From Rhizobiaceae bacterium (GTDB taxonomy: Bacteria; Pseudomonadota; Alphaproteobacteria; Rhizobiales; Rhizobiaceae), in contig JAHBYY010000033.1 in NCBI GenBank assembly GCA_019635715.1, positions 1 to 48,431 on the forward strand: a stretch of 48,431 nucleotides of DNA. Reading direction: 5' to 3'. Numbering within the stretch: the stretch's first letter is position 1; each line of letters starts with the position of its first letter. Shown piece by piece: positions 1-8,333 of the stretch. Under the pieces are notes generated by a model that did not search any database, was not told the DNA's origin, and saw nothing but the letters and a program-made list of their open reading frames with translations. The position numbers and the translations under genes were made by a program.

Positions 1-1357
1 CCGTGCGCACCGTGTCCTTTGCGCCTTCGCCGACCGCCTCGACGACGATGTCGGCGCTGTTGCTGACGATGAAGGTGTCGTCGCCGTTTCCGCCGATCAT
101 CCGGTCGATGTTGGTGCCGCCGTCGAGGTAGTCGTCGCCGTCCTCGCCGGCGATCGTGTCCTTGCCGGAGCCGCCGAATATGCTGTCCTTGCCGAGGAAG
201 CCGACCGCGGCGTCGTCGCCGCCATTGAGCCGGATGACGTTGTCGACGCTGTTGCCGGAAACGAGATCGTTGCCGCCGCCGGTCGTGGCGTTCTCGATGA
301 TCGTGCCGCGGGCGATCGAGATGTTGTAGGTCATCTCGTCGGCATCGGAGAAGGTGCCGGGCGACAGATCGATGAGCGACGGCGTGTTCCAGCCGCTGAC
401 GTCGATCGTGTCGGTCCCTCCGGTGTCGTAGATGCACAGGAACGGATGCTTGTTGGCGGTGAAATCGTAGACCGAGCCCTGCGAGGTGGCGTTGAACCCA
501 TAGGTGGAGTTGCCGGGCCGTGTCGCTTCGGCGCCGTAGAAATCCTGGATCGCCATGATGTCGTCCATCATGGGGGTCTGCGGGATATATTCCTGGCCAT
601 CGCCCGCAACGATGTCGGCGCCGGTGTTGAACGCCTTGAAGTAGGACATCAGCGTGAACATCTGGCTGTCCTGCCGATATTCGGCGGCGCCCTGATAGGT
701 GAACTGGCCCTGGCTGGCGTCGTACTTGCCGGGATGGCTGAGGCCGAGCGCATGTCCCGCCTCGTGGATAAAGGTGGTCCAGCCCCAGGTGCCGATCGTC
801 GGCGTGATCAGATCCTCGCGACCCGAATTCTGGGCATTGGCGTTGCCGTTCAGCCAGATCGAGCCGGCCTTGACCGTCCCATCGGGGAAATAGCCGTGCG
901 CATACTGGATCGCCGTGGTGGTGTTGGCGAAGTTGATCAAGGCGTTCGCCGTCGCACCCTTGAACGCGATGTCCGGCGCGATGATCGCGTCCCAGACGTT
1001 GATGGCACTGTGCGCCGCCACTTCCTGCGTCGGACCCAGCTTCGAAAAGCCCGGAGCCTCGCCGTCCTGGAACCACGGCGCGTCCGGAAAGCTGTAGCTC
1101 AATTCGGGGTCGGGCCAATGAAAGCCCTGCGGCGTCTTGTGCAACTGGGCGATGATCTGCGCGTTGTTGAGGATCGGCTTGCCGTCATTGCCCTGGAACG
1201 GCGCGTCGCGGTGCTGGGTGATCAGGGCGCGAAGCGCCGCGGCGCTGGTCGGAAAGCTGGCGGCTGCGAGCATCGCGGCGGGCGGATCCGGCGGCACCTC
1301 GGTCGACCGAATGAAGTCGTGCAGACCTGTCTGGCCCAGCTCGCAGAACGCGCACAT
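1..1357 (-). CDS. Serralysin-type RTX metalloprotease, 3' end outside the window
   Basis: Secreted zinc metalloprotease of the M10 serralysin type. Translated on the minus strand it shows the zinc-binding motif HEAGHALGLSH (first His at about residue 198), then a Met-turn-like stretch LMSYF, and then glycine/aspartate-rich RTX nonapeptides such as GGSGKDTIAG and GGNGDDTF, which bind calcium in type I secretion substrates. No Sec signal peptide is visible, as expected for export through a C-terminal signal. The start ATG at 1357 is well placed, with GGAGG about 5 bases upstream. About 452 codons are present and the frame is still open at base 1, so the C-terminus with the secretion signal lies outside. 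The role is probably extracellular protein degradation. No type I secretion genes are seen in the window. Family assignment is firm; the substrate is unknown. Confidence 0.9.
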   Translation of the reverse strand, partial: MCAFCELGQTGLHDFIRSTEVPPDPPAAMLAAASFPTSAAALRALITQHRDAPFQGNDGKPILNNAQIIAQLHKTPQGFHWPDPELSYSFPDAPWFQDGEAPGFSKLGPTQEVAAHSAINVWDAIIAPDIAFKGATANALINFANTTTAIQYAHGYFPDGTVKAGSIWLNGNANAQNSGREDLITPTIGTWGWTTFIHEAGHALGLSHPGKYDASQGQFTYQGAAEYRQDSQMFTLMSYFKAFNTGADIVAGDGQEYIPQTPMMDDIMAIQDFYGAEATRPGNSTYGFNATSQGSVYDFTANKHPFLCIYDTGGTDTIDVSGWNTPSLIDLSPGTFSDADEMTYNISIARGTIIENATTGGGNDLVSGNSVDNVIRLNGGDDAAVGFLGKDSIFGGSGKDTIAGEDGDDYLDGGTNIDRMIGGNGDDTFIVSNSADIVVEAVGEGAKDTVRT

Positions 1358-1626
1358 ATTATCCTCCTGCCGAAGCTCAGAACATGTTCACCACAGAAGG
1401 CTGGTGAAGACAAGTATCGGGTCGGGCCGGTTCAACTTGATGGATAACAGCATCGACCAGCAACACGGCGGGGAAATTCAATCCCCGGCCTGTTGGCTTT
1501 CGGAAGCCGGCCTCTTTTTGACAAATGCGGCCGACACACGAGACCTGCATGCCGGTGCCGGATGCGCGCGGCACGCAGGTTCGGGCGTGGGACGTTCGGT
1601 TCCGGCACAGCGTGTCGAGGGAAGAC

Positions 1627-1701
1627 TGGTACGCCCAAGGGGAATCGAACCCCTGTTTGCGCCGTGAGAGGGCGCCGTCCTGACCGCTAGACGATGGGCG
1701 C
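1627..1701 (-). tRNA. tRNA-Glu (anticodon CTC)
   Basis: The minus strand folds as a full cloverleaf. The acceptor stem GCGCCCA pairs with TGGGCGT, with a G-U at the first pair. The anticodon stem GCGCC/GGCGC encloses the loop CTCTCAC, giving anticodon CTC. The T arm is AGGGG TTCGATT CCCCT. The discriminator is A and CCA is encoded (bases 1629-1627). The RTX protease start lies 270 bases beyond the 3' end. Confidence 0.95.
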
Positions 1702-1849
1702 GTGACCAGTGGCCGGTATCTATGACGGGCCCGGCGAAAATGCAACCCGGATTCGGCTGCGCCGGGCCTCTCCGGAAAGTCGGGGGAAAACGCGGCAAGG
1801 CGGTCTGGAGCGGATCGCCCCGCGCCATTGCCGGAACGGCCAAGCGAGA

Positions 1850-2251
1850 TCAGCCGGCCCTGGGCTCGATCAGGTCCCAGAGATTGCCGCAGAGGTCCTC
1901 GAACACGGCGACGGTGCCGTAAGCCTCGCACCGCGGCGCTTCGCGGAAACGCACCCCCTTTGCCAGCATCGCCGCATGGTCGCGCCCGAAATCGTCGGTC
2001 TCCAGGAAGAAGCCGACGCGGCCGCCGGCCTGGCCGCCGATGCGGGCGGCCTGGCCTGCATCCGTTGCCTGCGCCAGCAGGAGGCGTGCGCCGCCTTCCG
2101 GGCCGACCGTCACCCAGCGCTTGCCCCCGCCGAGATCGACGTCGTCGAACAGCGTGAAGCCGAGGCACCCGACGAACCAGCGAACCGCCGCGTCGTAATC
2201 GGCGACGACCAGGGTGACGGTGGCGAGGCGTCGGGCGGGCGGGCCGCTCAT
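1850..2251 (-). CDS. VOC / glyoxalase-fold protein
   Basis: 133-residue single-domain protein of the vicinal oxygen chelate superfamily (glyoxalase/bleomycin-resistance fold). It opens with a typical first beta-alpha unit (ATVTLVVADYDAAVRWF), has GFTLFDDVDLGGGKRWV in the middle, and ends with the characteristic FEDLCGNLWDLIEP, whose last acidic residue is usually a metal ligand. The length fits one VOC module pair. It overlaps the stop of the upstream gene as ATGA at 2248-2251, so the two are probably translated together. The substrate cannot be told; such proteins range from isomerases to dioxygenases and binding proteins. Confidence 0.85.
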   Translation of the reverse strand: MSGPPARRLATVTLVVADYDAAVRWFVGCLGFTLFDDVDLGGGKRWVTVGPEGGARLLLAQATDAGQAARIGGQAGGRVGFFLETDDFGRDHAAMLAKGVRFREAPRCEAYGTVAVFEDLCGNLWDLIEPRAG

Positions 2252-2631
2252 TGCGGGACGAGGGCGAAACGGCCGACGACGCGGCGCTCGGACAGGTCGT
2301 AGAGGAGGATGGCGCGACCGCCGCCGGACAGCTCGACATCGAGCGACAGGCGGCTGCCGGACAGCGCCTGCGAGACGATTCGGCTGCCGGCGGGCAGCGG
2401 GATCTCGCCTTCGAGCACCGTGCCGGGGGCGACGGGAATCTCGGAGGCCGACACGGCCGGCGGCGGCGCGGCGTCACGCGACTTGTAGACAACCGCGATG
2501 AGGACGGCGATAAGGGCGGCGAACAGAAGCCCGAGATTGATCGCGACGAAGCGGACGAGCTTGCGGCGCACCTTCTCGACCGCGGGGTCGAGCGGCTTCT
2601 CCTCCTCGTCGTCCAATGCAGGTCTTGCCAT
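2248..2631 (-). CDS. Small single-pass membrane protein (DUF6476-like)
   Basis: 127-residue protein. An acidic and basic N-terminus (about residues 1-28, ending in KVRRKLVRF) precedes one transmembrane helix (about 29-48) and then a periplasmic beta-rich domain (about 60-127). This is the layout of the rhizobial family that I recall being annotated DUF6476; that name is from memory. Its ATG is on the opposite strand to, and overlaps, the ATG of the RluA-type gene in the shared tetramer CATG at 2629-2632. It is translationally coupled to the VOC gene. Function unknown. Confidence 0.75.
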   Translation of the reverse strand: MARPALDDEEEKPLDPAVEKVRRKLVRFVAINLGLLFAALIAVLIAVVYKSRDAAPPPAVSASEIPVAPGTVLEGEIPLPAGSRIVSQALSGSRLSLDVELSGGGRAILLYDLSERRVVGRFALVPQ

Positions 2632-3679
2632 GAGTGTTTCCGGGCCGGTCGATGGCGACCCTGATAGCGAAGCCGGCAGCGCATGGAAAGGCCTGACGGC
2701 CGGGCCGGAGGCGGCTGGCCAACGGCTCGACCAGTGGCTGGCGACGGCGCTCAGCGGCGAGATCTCGCGCAGCCGGCTGCAGGCGCTGATCAGGCAGGGG
2801 GCGGTGAGCCTGGGCGGCGCCATCGTCACCGAGCCGAAGCGCAAGCTGGCGACCGGCGACACGGTGTCGATCGAGATGCCCGAGCCGGAAGCCCCGGAGC
2901 CGCGCGGCGAGGCGATCCCGCTCGACATCCTCCACGAGGACGACGACCTCATCGTCGTCAACAAGCCGGCCGGGCTGGTCGTCCATCCCGGGGCCGGCAA
3001 CTGGACCGGGACGCTGGTCAATGCGCTGATCCATCATTGCGGCGACAGTCTCTCGGGCATAGGCGGCGTGCGGCGGCCGGGCATCGTGCACCGGCTGGAC
3101 AAGGACACCAGCGGCGTGATGGTGGCGGCCAAGTCCGACCGCGCCCACAAGGCGCTTTCCGAGGCTTTTGCCGACCATGGCCGCGACGGCGACCTGCAGC
3201 GCGCCTATCTGGCGCTGGTGTGGAACATCCCGGCGCGCGCATCGGGCACGGTCGACGCGCCACTCGGGCGGGCGGCGGACAGGCTGCGGCGGGCGGTCGT
3301 GCCCGAGGGCCGCGACGACGCCCGCCACGCCGTGACGCATTACGAGGTGCTGGAACGTTTCGGCGAGGGCCGCGCGGACGTTCCGCAGGCGGCCCTGCTG
3401 GAATGCCGGCTGGAAACCGGCCGTACCCACCAGATCCGCGTCCATATGGCGCATATCGGCCATCCGCTGATCGGCGACCGCGACTATGGCCAGGGTTTTC
3501 GGACCAAGGCCAACAAGCTGCCGGAGCCGGCGCGCGGCGTGGTGGACGCATTTCCCCGGCAGGCGCTGCACGCCTGGCTGCTCGGCTTCCGCCATCCGGC
3601 GACTGGCGAGGCCATGCGGTTCGAGGCCGGACCGCCTGGCGATTTCTCTGGACTTACCGAAGCGTTTCGTAGTATCTAA
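2630..3679 (+). CDS. RluA-family 23S rRNA pseudouridine synthase (RluD-like)
   Basis: 349-residue pseudouridine synthase that would isomerise specific uridines in 23S rRNA. An S4-like RNA-binding domain (about residues 20-90, with RLDQWLATAL and SRSRLQALIRQGAVSLGG) precedes the catalytic domain. The catalytic motif HRLDKDTSG has the nucleophile at about Asp157, and the later family motifs LETGRTHQIRVHMAHIGHP and QALHAWLLGFRHP are intact. The start at 2630 keeps the usual short N-terminal extension; the open frame reaches further upstream, but only through the coding sequence of the opposite gene. Location directly upstream of rpoH is standard in Rhizobiales. The RluD-like assignment rests on overall resemblance; RluA and RluC are not excluded. 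Confidence 0.92.
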   Translation: MSVSGPVDGDPDSEAGSAWKGLTAGPEAAGQRLDQWLATALSGEISRSRLQALIRQGAVSLGGAIVTEPKRKLATGDTVSIEMPEPEAPEPRGEAIPLDILHEDDDLIVVNKPAGLVVHPGAGNWTGTLVNALIHHCGDSLSGIGGVRRPGIVHRLDKDTSGVMVAAKSDRAHKALSEAFADHGRDGDLQRAYLALVWNIPARASGTVDAPLGRAADRLRRAVVPEGRDDARHAVTHYEVLERFGEGRADVPQAALLECRLETGRTHQIRVHMAHIGHPLIGDRDYGQGFRTKANKLPEPARGVVDAFPRQALHAWLLGFRHPATGEAMRFEAGPPGDFSGLTEAFRSI

Positions 3680-3858
3680 CGGTTACCTGCTCACCGTTGT
3701 TCACTAATCCGTGACATTGCGTTCGAGAGGGGAGCGATCGTGTATTTTCCCGATTCGTTCCTATATAAGCCTGTTTGGCCCGGTCAGGCTTCCATAGAAG
3801 GACCGCGCCATATGCCCGCCTTGATAAGGGGGCAATCTGACAAGAGGAGGGTGCATAA

Positions 3859-4770
3859 ATGGCCCAATCATTACCCAGTATCGTTTCCGGAGAAGGCGGC
3901 CTGTCCCGCTACCTGGAAGAGATCCGCCGCTTTCCGATGCTGGAGCCGCAGGAAGAGTACATGCTCGCCAAGCGGTACCAGGAGCGCGACGACACCAATG
4001 CCGCCCACAGGCTGGTGACCAGCCATCTGCGCCTCGTGGCGAAGATCGCCATGGGCTACCGCGGCTACGGCCTGCCGATCGGCGAGGTCATCTCCGAAGG
4101 CAATGTCGGCCTGATGCAGGCGGTCAAGAAGTTCGAACCGGAGCGCGGTTTCCGCCTGGCCACCTATGCCATGTGGTGGATCAAGGCTTCGATCCAGGAG
4201 TACATCCTGCGCTCGTGGAGCCTGGTGAAGATGGGCACAACCGCCAACCAGAAGCGGCTGTTCTTCAACCTGCGCAAGGTGAAGGGCAAGATCCAGGCGC
4301 TCGACGACGGAGACCTCAAGCCCGACCAGATCGCCGAGATCGCCACAAGGCTCAACGTTTCCGAGGAAGAGGTGGTGTCGATGAACCGCCGCCTGTCCGG
4401 CGACGCCTCGCTCAACGCCCCGATCCGGGCGACCGAGGGCGAATCGGGCGAATGGCAGGATTGGCTGGTCGACGACCACGACAACCAGGAAGAGATGCTG
4501 ATCGAGCAGGACGAGCTCGACAGCCGCCGGGCGCTGCTGACCGACGCGATGTCGGTGCTCAACGAGCGCGAGCGGCGCATCTTCGAGGCACGCAGGCTGG
4601 CCGAGGATCCGATGACGCTCGAGGACCTGTCGTCCGAGTTCGGTATCAGCCGGGAGCGTGTCCGGCAGATCGAGGTGCGGGCCTTCGAGAAGATACAGGA
4701 CGCGGTGAAGACGGCCGCGCTGAAGCAGGCGCGGGCGCTGCGCACCATCGACGCCCAGCCGGCGGCTTAA
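3859..4770 (+). CDS. rpoH: RNA polymerase heat-shock sigma factor (sigma-32)
   Basis: 303-residue sigma-70-family factor that directs polymerase to heat-shock promoters. Region 2 is seen in LVTSHLRLVAKIAMGYRGYG and the following helices, with the -10 recognition segment FRLATYAMWWIKASIQEYIL. The RpoH box (QKRLFFNLRKVK, about residues 131-142) distinguishes sigma-32 from RpoD. Region 4.2 carries the helix-turn-helix MTLEDLSSEFGISRERVRQIE. GAGGAGG sits 5-10 bases before the ATG. The 179-base leader (3680-3858) contains AT-rich stretches such as TATATAAG near 3770, but I could not fix a promoter. A mosaic palindrome follows the stop. Many Rhizobiales carry more than one rpoH; which paralogue this is cannot be judged here. 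Confidence 0.97.
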   Translation: MAQSLPSIVSGEGGLSRYLEEIRRFPMLEPQEEYMLAKRYQERDDTNAAHRLVTSHLRLVAKIAMGYRGYGLPIGEVISEGNVGLMQAVKKFEPERGFRLATYAMWWIKASIQEYILRSWSLVKMGTTANQKRLFFNLRKVKGKIQALDDGDLKPDQIAEIATRLNVSEEEVVSMNRRLSGDASLNAPIRATEGESGEWQDWLVDDHDNQEEMLIEQDELDSRRALLTDAMSVLNERERRIFEARRLAEDPMTLEDLSSEFGISRERVRQIEVRAFEKIQDAVKTAALKQARALRTIDAQPAA

Positions 4771-4870
4771 AGCGCGTCGCGTCCAATTGGACTCAGGCGC
4801 GGCGCATTAAGTTCTTGGTTTGATGCATGTCGTTGTCCCGAAACCGGTTCCCACTTTCGGGCGACATGCA
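4771..4870. repeat. Rhizobial intergenic mosaic palindrome
   Basis: Two adjoining inverted repeats between the convergent ends of rpoH and the 81-residue gene. The first (about 4771-4812) is centred on the perfect 12-mer GTCCAATTGGAC, flanked by GCGCG-rich arms. The second (4824-4870) pairs TGCATGTCG with CGACATGCA, and inside that CCCGAAA with TTTCGGG, around a loop containing CCGGTTCCCA. The second motif matches, from memory, a very common intergenic element of Rhizobiaceae and Phyllobacteriaceae. Its position suggests it serves as, or replaces, a bidirectional terminator. Confidence 0.8.
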
Positions 4871-4884
4871 TTAAGCCGCCGGCC

Positions 4885-5130
4885 CTATCTGCCGGATTCG
4901 AACCTTTCCAGCCATCCCTTGCCGATGCCGCGCTGCCGGATGATCGGCAAGGGGTTCTCGTTGTCCAGCCGGGAACAGAGGCGGTAGACCTCCAGCGTCT
5001 CGAGGTTCATGTCGCCGCGCTTGTGGAAGAACATCGCGGCGGCATAGCGTGCACGGCCGGACCAGTGCTCCCCCAGCGGGGCATTGACCAGCTCCCACTG
5101 TTCGGCGATCTCGTCCGCCTCGGTCGCCAT
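4885..5130 (-). CDS. 81-residue protein coupled to the GcvT-like gene
   Basis: Soluble 81-residue protein of unknown function. It is rich in charged and aromatic residues (EQWELVNAPLGEHWSGRARY, then AAMFFHKRGDMNLETLEVYR) and has no membrane segment. Its ATG shares one base with the TGA of the upstream GcvT-like gene (TGATG at 5128-5132), so translation is almost certainly coupled and the protein may be a partner of that enzyme. The frame shows good codon-position bias to its stop just before the mosaic palindrome. I do not recognise a named family. Confidence 0.75.
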   Translation of the reverse strand: MATEADEIAEQWELVNAPLGEHWSGRARYAAAMFFHKRGDMNLETLEVYRLCSRLDNENPLPIIRQRGIGKGWLERFESGR

Positions 5131-6356
5131 CAGAAGCGGCCGGGCGGCGTCGCCATGCGCCGCTCGAGCTTGATGAAGGGCCGGGCCACGACTTTCGCGC
5201 GCTTCATCATCTTCTGGTACTGCAACTCGCGCATGGCGTAGATCTCGACCCACAAATCGTCGCGGCCCAGCTCGCCATAGGCGCGGCGCAGGCTGGCGAT
5301 CGCGATGTTGCGCTTGGCGAGAGGCGACCAGATCGCCCCCGAAACGAGGCCGACCTCGCGATTCTTGCCATGATAGACGAGCGCATGCTCGGCCGGCACG
5401 TTGCCCTCGATCTCCAGCCCGACGAGAACCTGCGGCGCGCCGCCTGCCACCCGCGCCTTGACGATGGCGTTGCGGCCGTTGAAGTGCCCCTTCTTCATGT
5501 CGACCATGAAGGAGAGGCCGATCTCGTCCGGCATGCGGACGCGGTCGGCCCGGATGGCATGTTCGGCGGTGACGAAATCGGCATTGGCGACGATCAGGCC
5601 GGCCTCGATGCGGGCACGGTTGAGCGCGGCGTAGCCGATGGCGCGGATGCCGAACAGCGCGCCCGCCGCGAACAGCCGGTCCCACAGGGAAAGGGCCTGT
5701 TCGACGGGCACGAAAAGCTCGTAGCCGAGATCGCCGGTGAAGCCGGTGCGCGAGACCGTCACCTCGCCGCCCTCGTGCGGGAATGTGGCGATGTCGAAGG
5801 GTTTCAGCGCCTCGGCGCCGTCGAAGCCGGCGGCGTCCAGTACCGACCAGCTCGTCGGTCCCTGCAGGGCGAGGCCGGCGACGGCTTCGGTTTCTTCCTC
5901 GACCGTCACGTCGAAGCCCAGCGCGCTGTCGAGCAGCCAGGGCAGGTGCCGTTCCTGGCAGCAGAGGCGGAAGCGCGTCGGCGAAAGGCGGAACAGCGTG
6001 CCGTCGTCGAGCACGTGGCCGTCGTCGTCGCACCAGGCGGTGTAGTGGACGCGGCCGGGCCTGAGCTTCGCCACGTCGCGCAGCATGACCCGGTCGAGGA
6101 AGGCTTCGGCGCCCGAGCCTTCGATGCGGTACTTGACCATCGGCGAGATGTCGAAGACGGCCGCCTGGCTGCGGATGGCGAAATATTCCAGCTCCTCGTC
6201 CCAGAGCGACATCGGCGCCTTGTAGCCGGCCCAGTCGTACCAGTCCTGCAGCAGGCTCAGCTCCTCGAGGCGCGGCTGGAAGGGGGAGTCCAGCTTGGGC
6301 TTGCGGAAGTGCTGCTGGAGGGCGAGGCGGGCCGCCGGGTCGAGCAGAGTGCTCAT
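5130..6356 (-). CDS. GcvT-like aminomethyltransferase / tetrahydrofolate-dependent demethylase
   Basis: 408-residue protein of the GcvT family, whose members move one-carbon units from amines or methylated compounds to tetrahydrofolate. Visible family features are ISPMVKYRIEGSGAEAFLDRV near residue 80, SRTGFTGDLGYELFVP in the folate-binding core, and the C-terminal beta-barrel segment ending EIYAMRELQYQKMMKRAKVV. The chosen ATG at 6356 has GGAGGG seven bases upstream; the ATG at 6362 is too close to that site. No other glycine-cleavage genes (gcvH, gcvP) are near, so this is not the housekeeping GcvT but a dedicated demethylase-type paralogue. It lies in a minus-strand operon below two flavoproteins, and with the nearby Rieske oxygenase it suggests catabolism of an N-methylated compound. 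Substrate unknown. Confidence 0.85.
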   Translation of the reverse strand: MSTLLDPAARLALQQHFRKPKLDSPFQPRLEELSLLQDWYDWAGYKAPMSLWDEELEYFAIRSQAAVFDISPMVKYRIEGSGAEAFLDRVMLRDVAKLRPGRVHYTAWCDDDGHVLDDGTLFRLSPTRFRLCCQERHLPWLLDSALGFDVTVEEETEAVAGLALQGPTSWSVLDAAGFDGAEALKPFDIATFPHEGGEVTVSRTGFTGDLGYELFVPVEQALSLWDRLFAAGALFGIRAIGYAALNRARIEAGLIVANADFVTAEHAIRADRVRMPDEIGLSFMVDMKKGHFNGRNAIVKARVAGGAPQVLVGLEIEGNVPAEHALVYHGKNREVGLVSGAIWSPLAKRNIAIASLRRAYGELGRDDLWVEIYAMRELQYQKMMKRAKVVARPFIKLERRMATPPGRF

Positions 6357-6370
6357 TCGCATTCCCTCCC

Positions 6371-6485
6371 CACCCCCCTCTGGCCTGCCGGCCATCTCCC
6401 CCTCAAGGGGGGAGATTGGCAGCTCCGGCGAGGCGCATAATCTCCCCCCTTGAGGGGGAGATGGCCGGCAGGCCAAAGGGGGGTG
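6371..6485. repeat. Long palindromic intergenic element, type C
   Basis: Two 47-base arms (6371-6417 and 6439-6485) are reverse complements with a single mismatch, separated by 21 bases. Each arm also contains a smaller palindrome, CATCTCCCCCTCAAGGGGGG in the left arm. The RNA would form a very stable hairpin between the FAD-enzyme and GcvT-like genes. A related copy sits at 32134-32291, sharing the CTCCCCCTCAAGG core and the flank GAGATTGGCAGCT. It is a non-coding, REP-like dispersed element. Confidence 0.9.
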
Positions 6486-6504
6486 TGACAGCAACAGGTC
6501 ATCC

Positions 6505-8073
6505 TTATCGGTCCCTGATCCCCAGCACACGCTTTGCCGCATTCATCCCCGGCACGCCGGAAATGCCGCCGCCGGGATGCGAGCCGGCTCCGGCGAGGAA
6601 CAGCCCGTCGAGCGGCGTGTCGTAGCCTTCGGCGCCGAACGCCGGGCGCGACATCAGCATCTGGTCGGCCTGCAGTTCGCCGTGGTGCCAGTGGCCGCCG
6701 GGCATGCGGAACTCGCGCTCGATGTCGGCCGGCGTGAGCAGTTCGGCATGGACGATGGTCCTGCCGATGCCCGGCGCATGGGCTTCCAGCACCGAAAGGA
6801 TGGCTTCCATGAAGCGCGGCTTGCCGACCTGCCAGCCCTCCTTGAGGGCATAGGGCGCGTATTGGACGACGGCCGAGAGAACGCAGGCGCCGGCCGGCGC
6901 CAGCGACGGGTCGTTGATCGACGGCAGGACGATCTCCATGACGGGCTCGGGCGAGAACTCCCCGTATTTGGCCGGGTTGAAGGCGCGCTCGACGTGGTCG
7001 GGCGACGGCGCGATGACCAGCCGCGCATTGCGGCGATCGAGCGGCAGGCCGGTGAATTCGGGCGCCCGGTCGAGCGCCAGATGCAGCTTCGCGGCGTCGC
7101 CCTTCATGCGGATGTTGCCGATGCGCCGCACGAAGCCGGTATCGAGGTGGGACGGACCGACGAGGTCGAGGAAGGTCGTGCGCGGATTGATCGCCGAGAT
7201 GATGGTGCCGGCGGCGATGCGTTCACCGCCGGCCAGGACCGCGGCGGTGGCACGGCCCTGCCGGGCCTCGATGGAACTCACCTCCGCAGCGGTGCGGATC
7301 GTGACGCCGGCCGCTTCCGCCGCCTTGCGGATCGCGCCGGTCACCGCCGCCATGCCGCCCGCAGGGATCATCTGACCGCCGGCGACCGCCGCATGCTCGC
7401 CGGTGAGGCGGTAGTAGAGGCCGAGCAGCGAGGTCGGCGAGCGCGGACCCATATGGCTGCCCAGGACGGCGTCGAAGGCCAGCAATCCCTTGAGCCGCGG
7501 ATCGGAAAGACCCTCGTCGGCGAAATCGGCGACGTTCATCAGCAACACGCGCAGGAAGTCGCGCATGTCCTCGCGGCCGAGCCTCTTGAGGGAAAGGCCG
7601 GTCATGGCGAGCCCGGCGGCTTCGGTAAGCGCCATGCCACCGAGCGACGGCGGGCGGCGGGCGAGCAGCGGCTTGAGGATGCCGGCATAGCGGAAAAGCT
7701 GGGCGCGGACCTCGGTCCATGCGGCCTGCTCGGCTGGGGCGGCGCCTTGCAGCGTCTCGCCATAGGCGCCTTCGAGGACAAGCGGATCGCCGGCAGCCGA
7801 CAGGGCGACGCTCGCCGGCTGGCGGACCGATGAGGCGGCCAGGCCGTGGCGCTCCAGTTCGAGCGCCCGCACCACCTCGGGATGCAGCCGGTTGACGATG
7901 TGCGCCAGCGCCGAGACGCGAAAATCGGGCGCGAATTCGCGGGTATGGCCGCCGCCGCCGGTTTCGCCCGCCGCCTCCAGCACGACAACCTTGCGGCCCG
8001 CCTTTGCCAGGAAGGCGGCGCAGACCAGGCCGTTGTGGCCGCCGCCGATGACGACTGCGTCGAAGTCGCTCAT
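6505..8073 (-). CDS. Phytoene-dehydrogenase-like FAD oxidoreductase 1
   Basis: 522-residue flavoprotein of the phytoene desaturase / amine oxidase fold. The N-terminal dinucleotide-binding motif GGGHNG (residues 10-15) sits in the first beta-alpha-beta unit, with the ribose-binding Glu in VVVLEAAGETGGGG. The C-terminal FAD motif is GLFLAGAGSHPGGGISGVPG. No carotenoid genes are nearby, so carotenoid desaturation is unlikely. In this fold many members oxidise C-N or C-C bonds of small molecules. It is second in the minus-strand operon, separated from the first flavoprotein by two palindromic elements and from the GcvT-like gene by a third. The two flavoproteins are related but clearly different sequences, not a recent duplication. 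Substrate unknown. Confidence 0.87.
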   Translation of the reverse strand: MSDFDAVVIGGGHNGLVCAAFLAKAGRKVVVLEAAGETGGGGHTREFAPDFRVSALAHIVNRLHPEVVRALELERHGLAASSVRQPASVALSAAGDPLVLEGAYGETLQGAAPAEQAAWTEVRAQLFRYAGILKPLLARRPPSLGGMALTEAAGLAMTGLSLKRLGREDMRDFLRVLLMNVADFADEGLSDPRLKGLLAFDAVLGSHMGPRSPTSLLGLYYRLTGEHAAVAGGQMIPAGGMAAVTGAIRKAAEAAGVTIRTAAEVSSIEARQGRATAAVLAGGERIAAGTIISAINPRTTFLDLVGPSHLDTGFVRRIGNIRMKGDAAKLHLALDRAPEFTGLPLDRRNARLVIAPSPDHVERAFNPAKYGEFSPEPVMEIVLPSINDPSLAPAGACVLSAVVQYAPYALKEGWQVGKPRFMEAILSVLEAHAPGIGRTIVHAELLTPADIEREFRMPGGHWHHGELQADQMLMSRPAFGAEGYDTPLDGLFLAGAGSHPGGGISGVPGMNAAKRVLGIRDR

Positions 8074-8114
8074 GGGATAGCCACCGACACTTCAACGGAT
8101 GAGTGCACATCGGT

Positions 8115-8252
8115 CCCCCCCTCCGCCTCGCTTCGCTCGGCACCTCCCCCCCGTTGCACGGGGTGGAGGATAGCCGGCCGCTGCGTTAGCGCCCATCCTC
8201 CAACCCCACGAAGTGGGGGGGAGGTGCCGAGCGTAGGCGAGGCGGAGGGGGG
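8115..8252. repeat. Long palindromic intergenic element, type A
   Basis: Arms of roughly 37 bases (about 8115-8152 and 8214-8252) are near-perfect reverse complements, CCTCCGCCTCGCTTCGCTCG against CGAGCGTAGGCGAGGCGGAG, with a nested hairpin GGAGGAT...ATCCTCC in the middle. It lies directly upstream of flavoprotein 1. This family differs in sequence from element C. Confidence 0.87.
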
Positions 8253-8333
8253 ATAAATCAGCGCACTCACGCTCATCGTCCGACTCCCGAGCGAGCGCCT
8301 TCGGGATCCGTGCAAGGCGACCCCCACCCCTTA

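Noticed and set aside
1482-1525. Hairpin followed by CTTTTTG on the plus strand
   Set aside because: It looks like a terminator, but no plus-strand gene ends upstream; the neighbouring genes are on the minus strand, where no T-run follows.
446-1667. Several plus-strand open frames opposite the RTX protease gene
   Set aside because: They are mirror frames of the minus-strand protease, are Arg/Pro/Ala-rich and match no family. The minus frame has HExxH and RTX motifs.
3740-3858. Possible sigma-32 or housekeeping promoter before rpoH
   Set aside because: Candidates such as TATATAAG near 3770 and CGCCATAT near 3807 lack a partner element at acceptable spacing, so no promoter was called.
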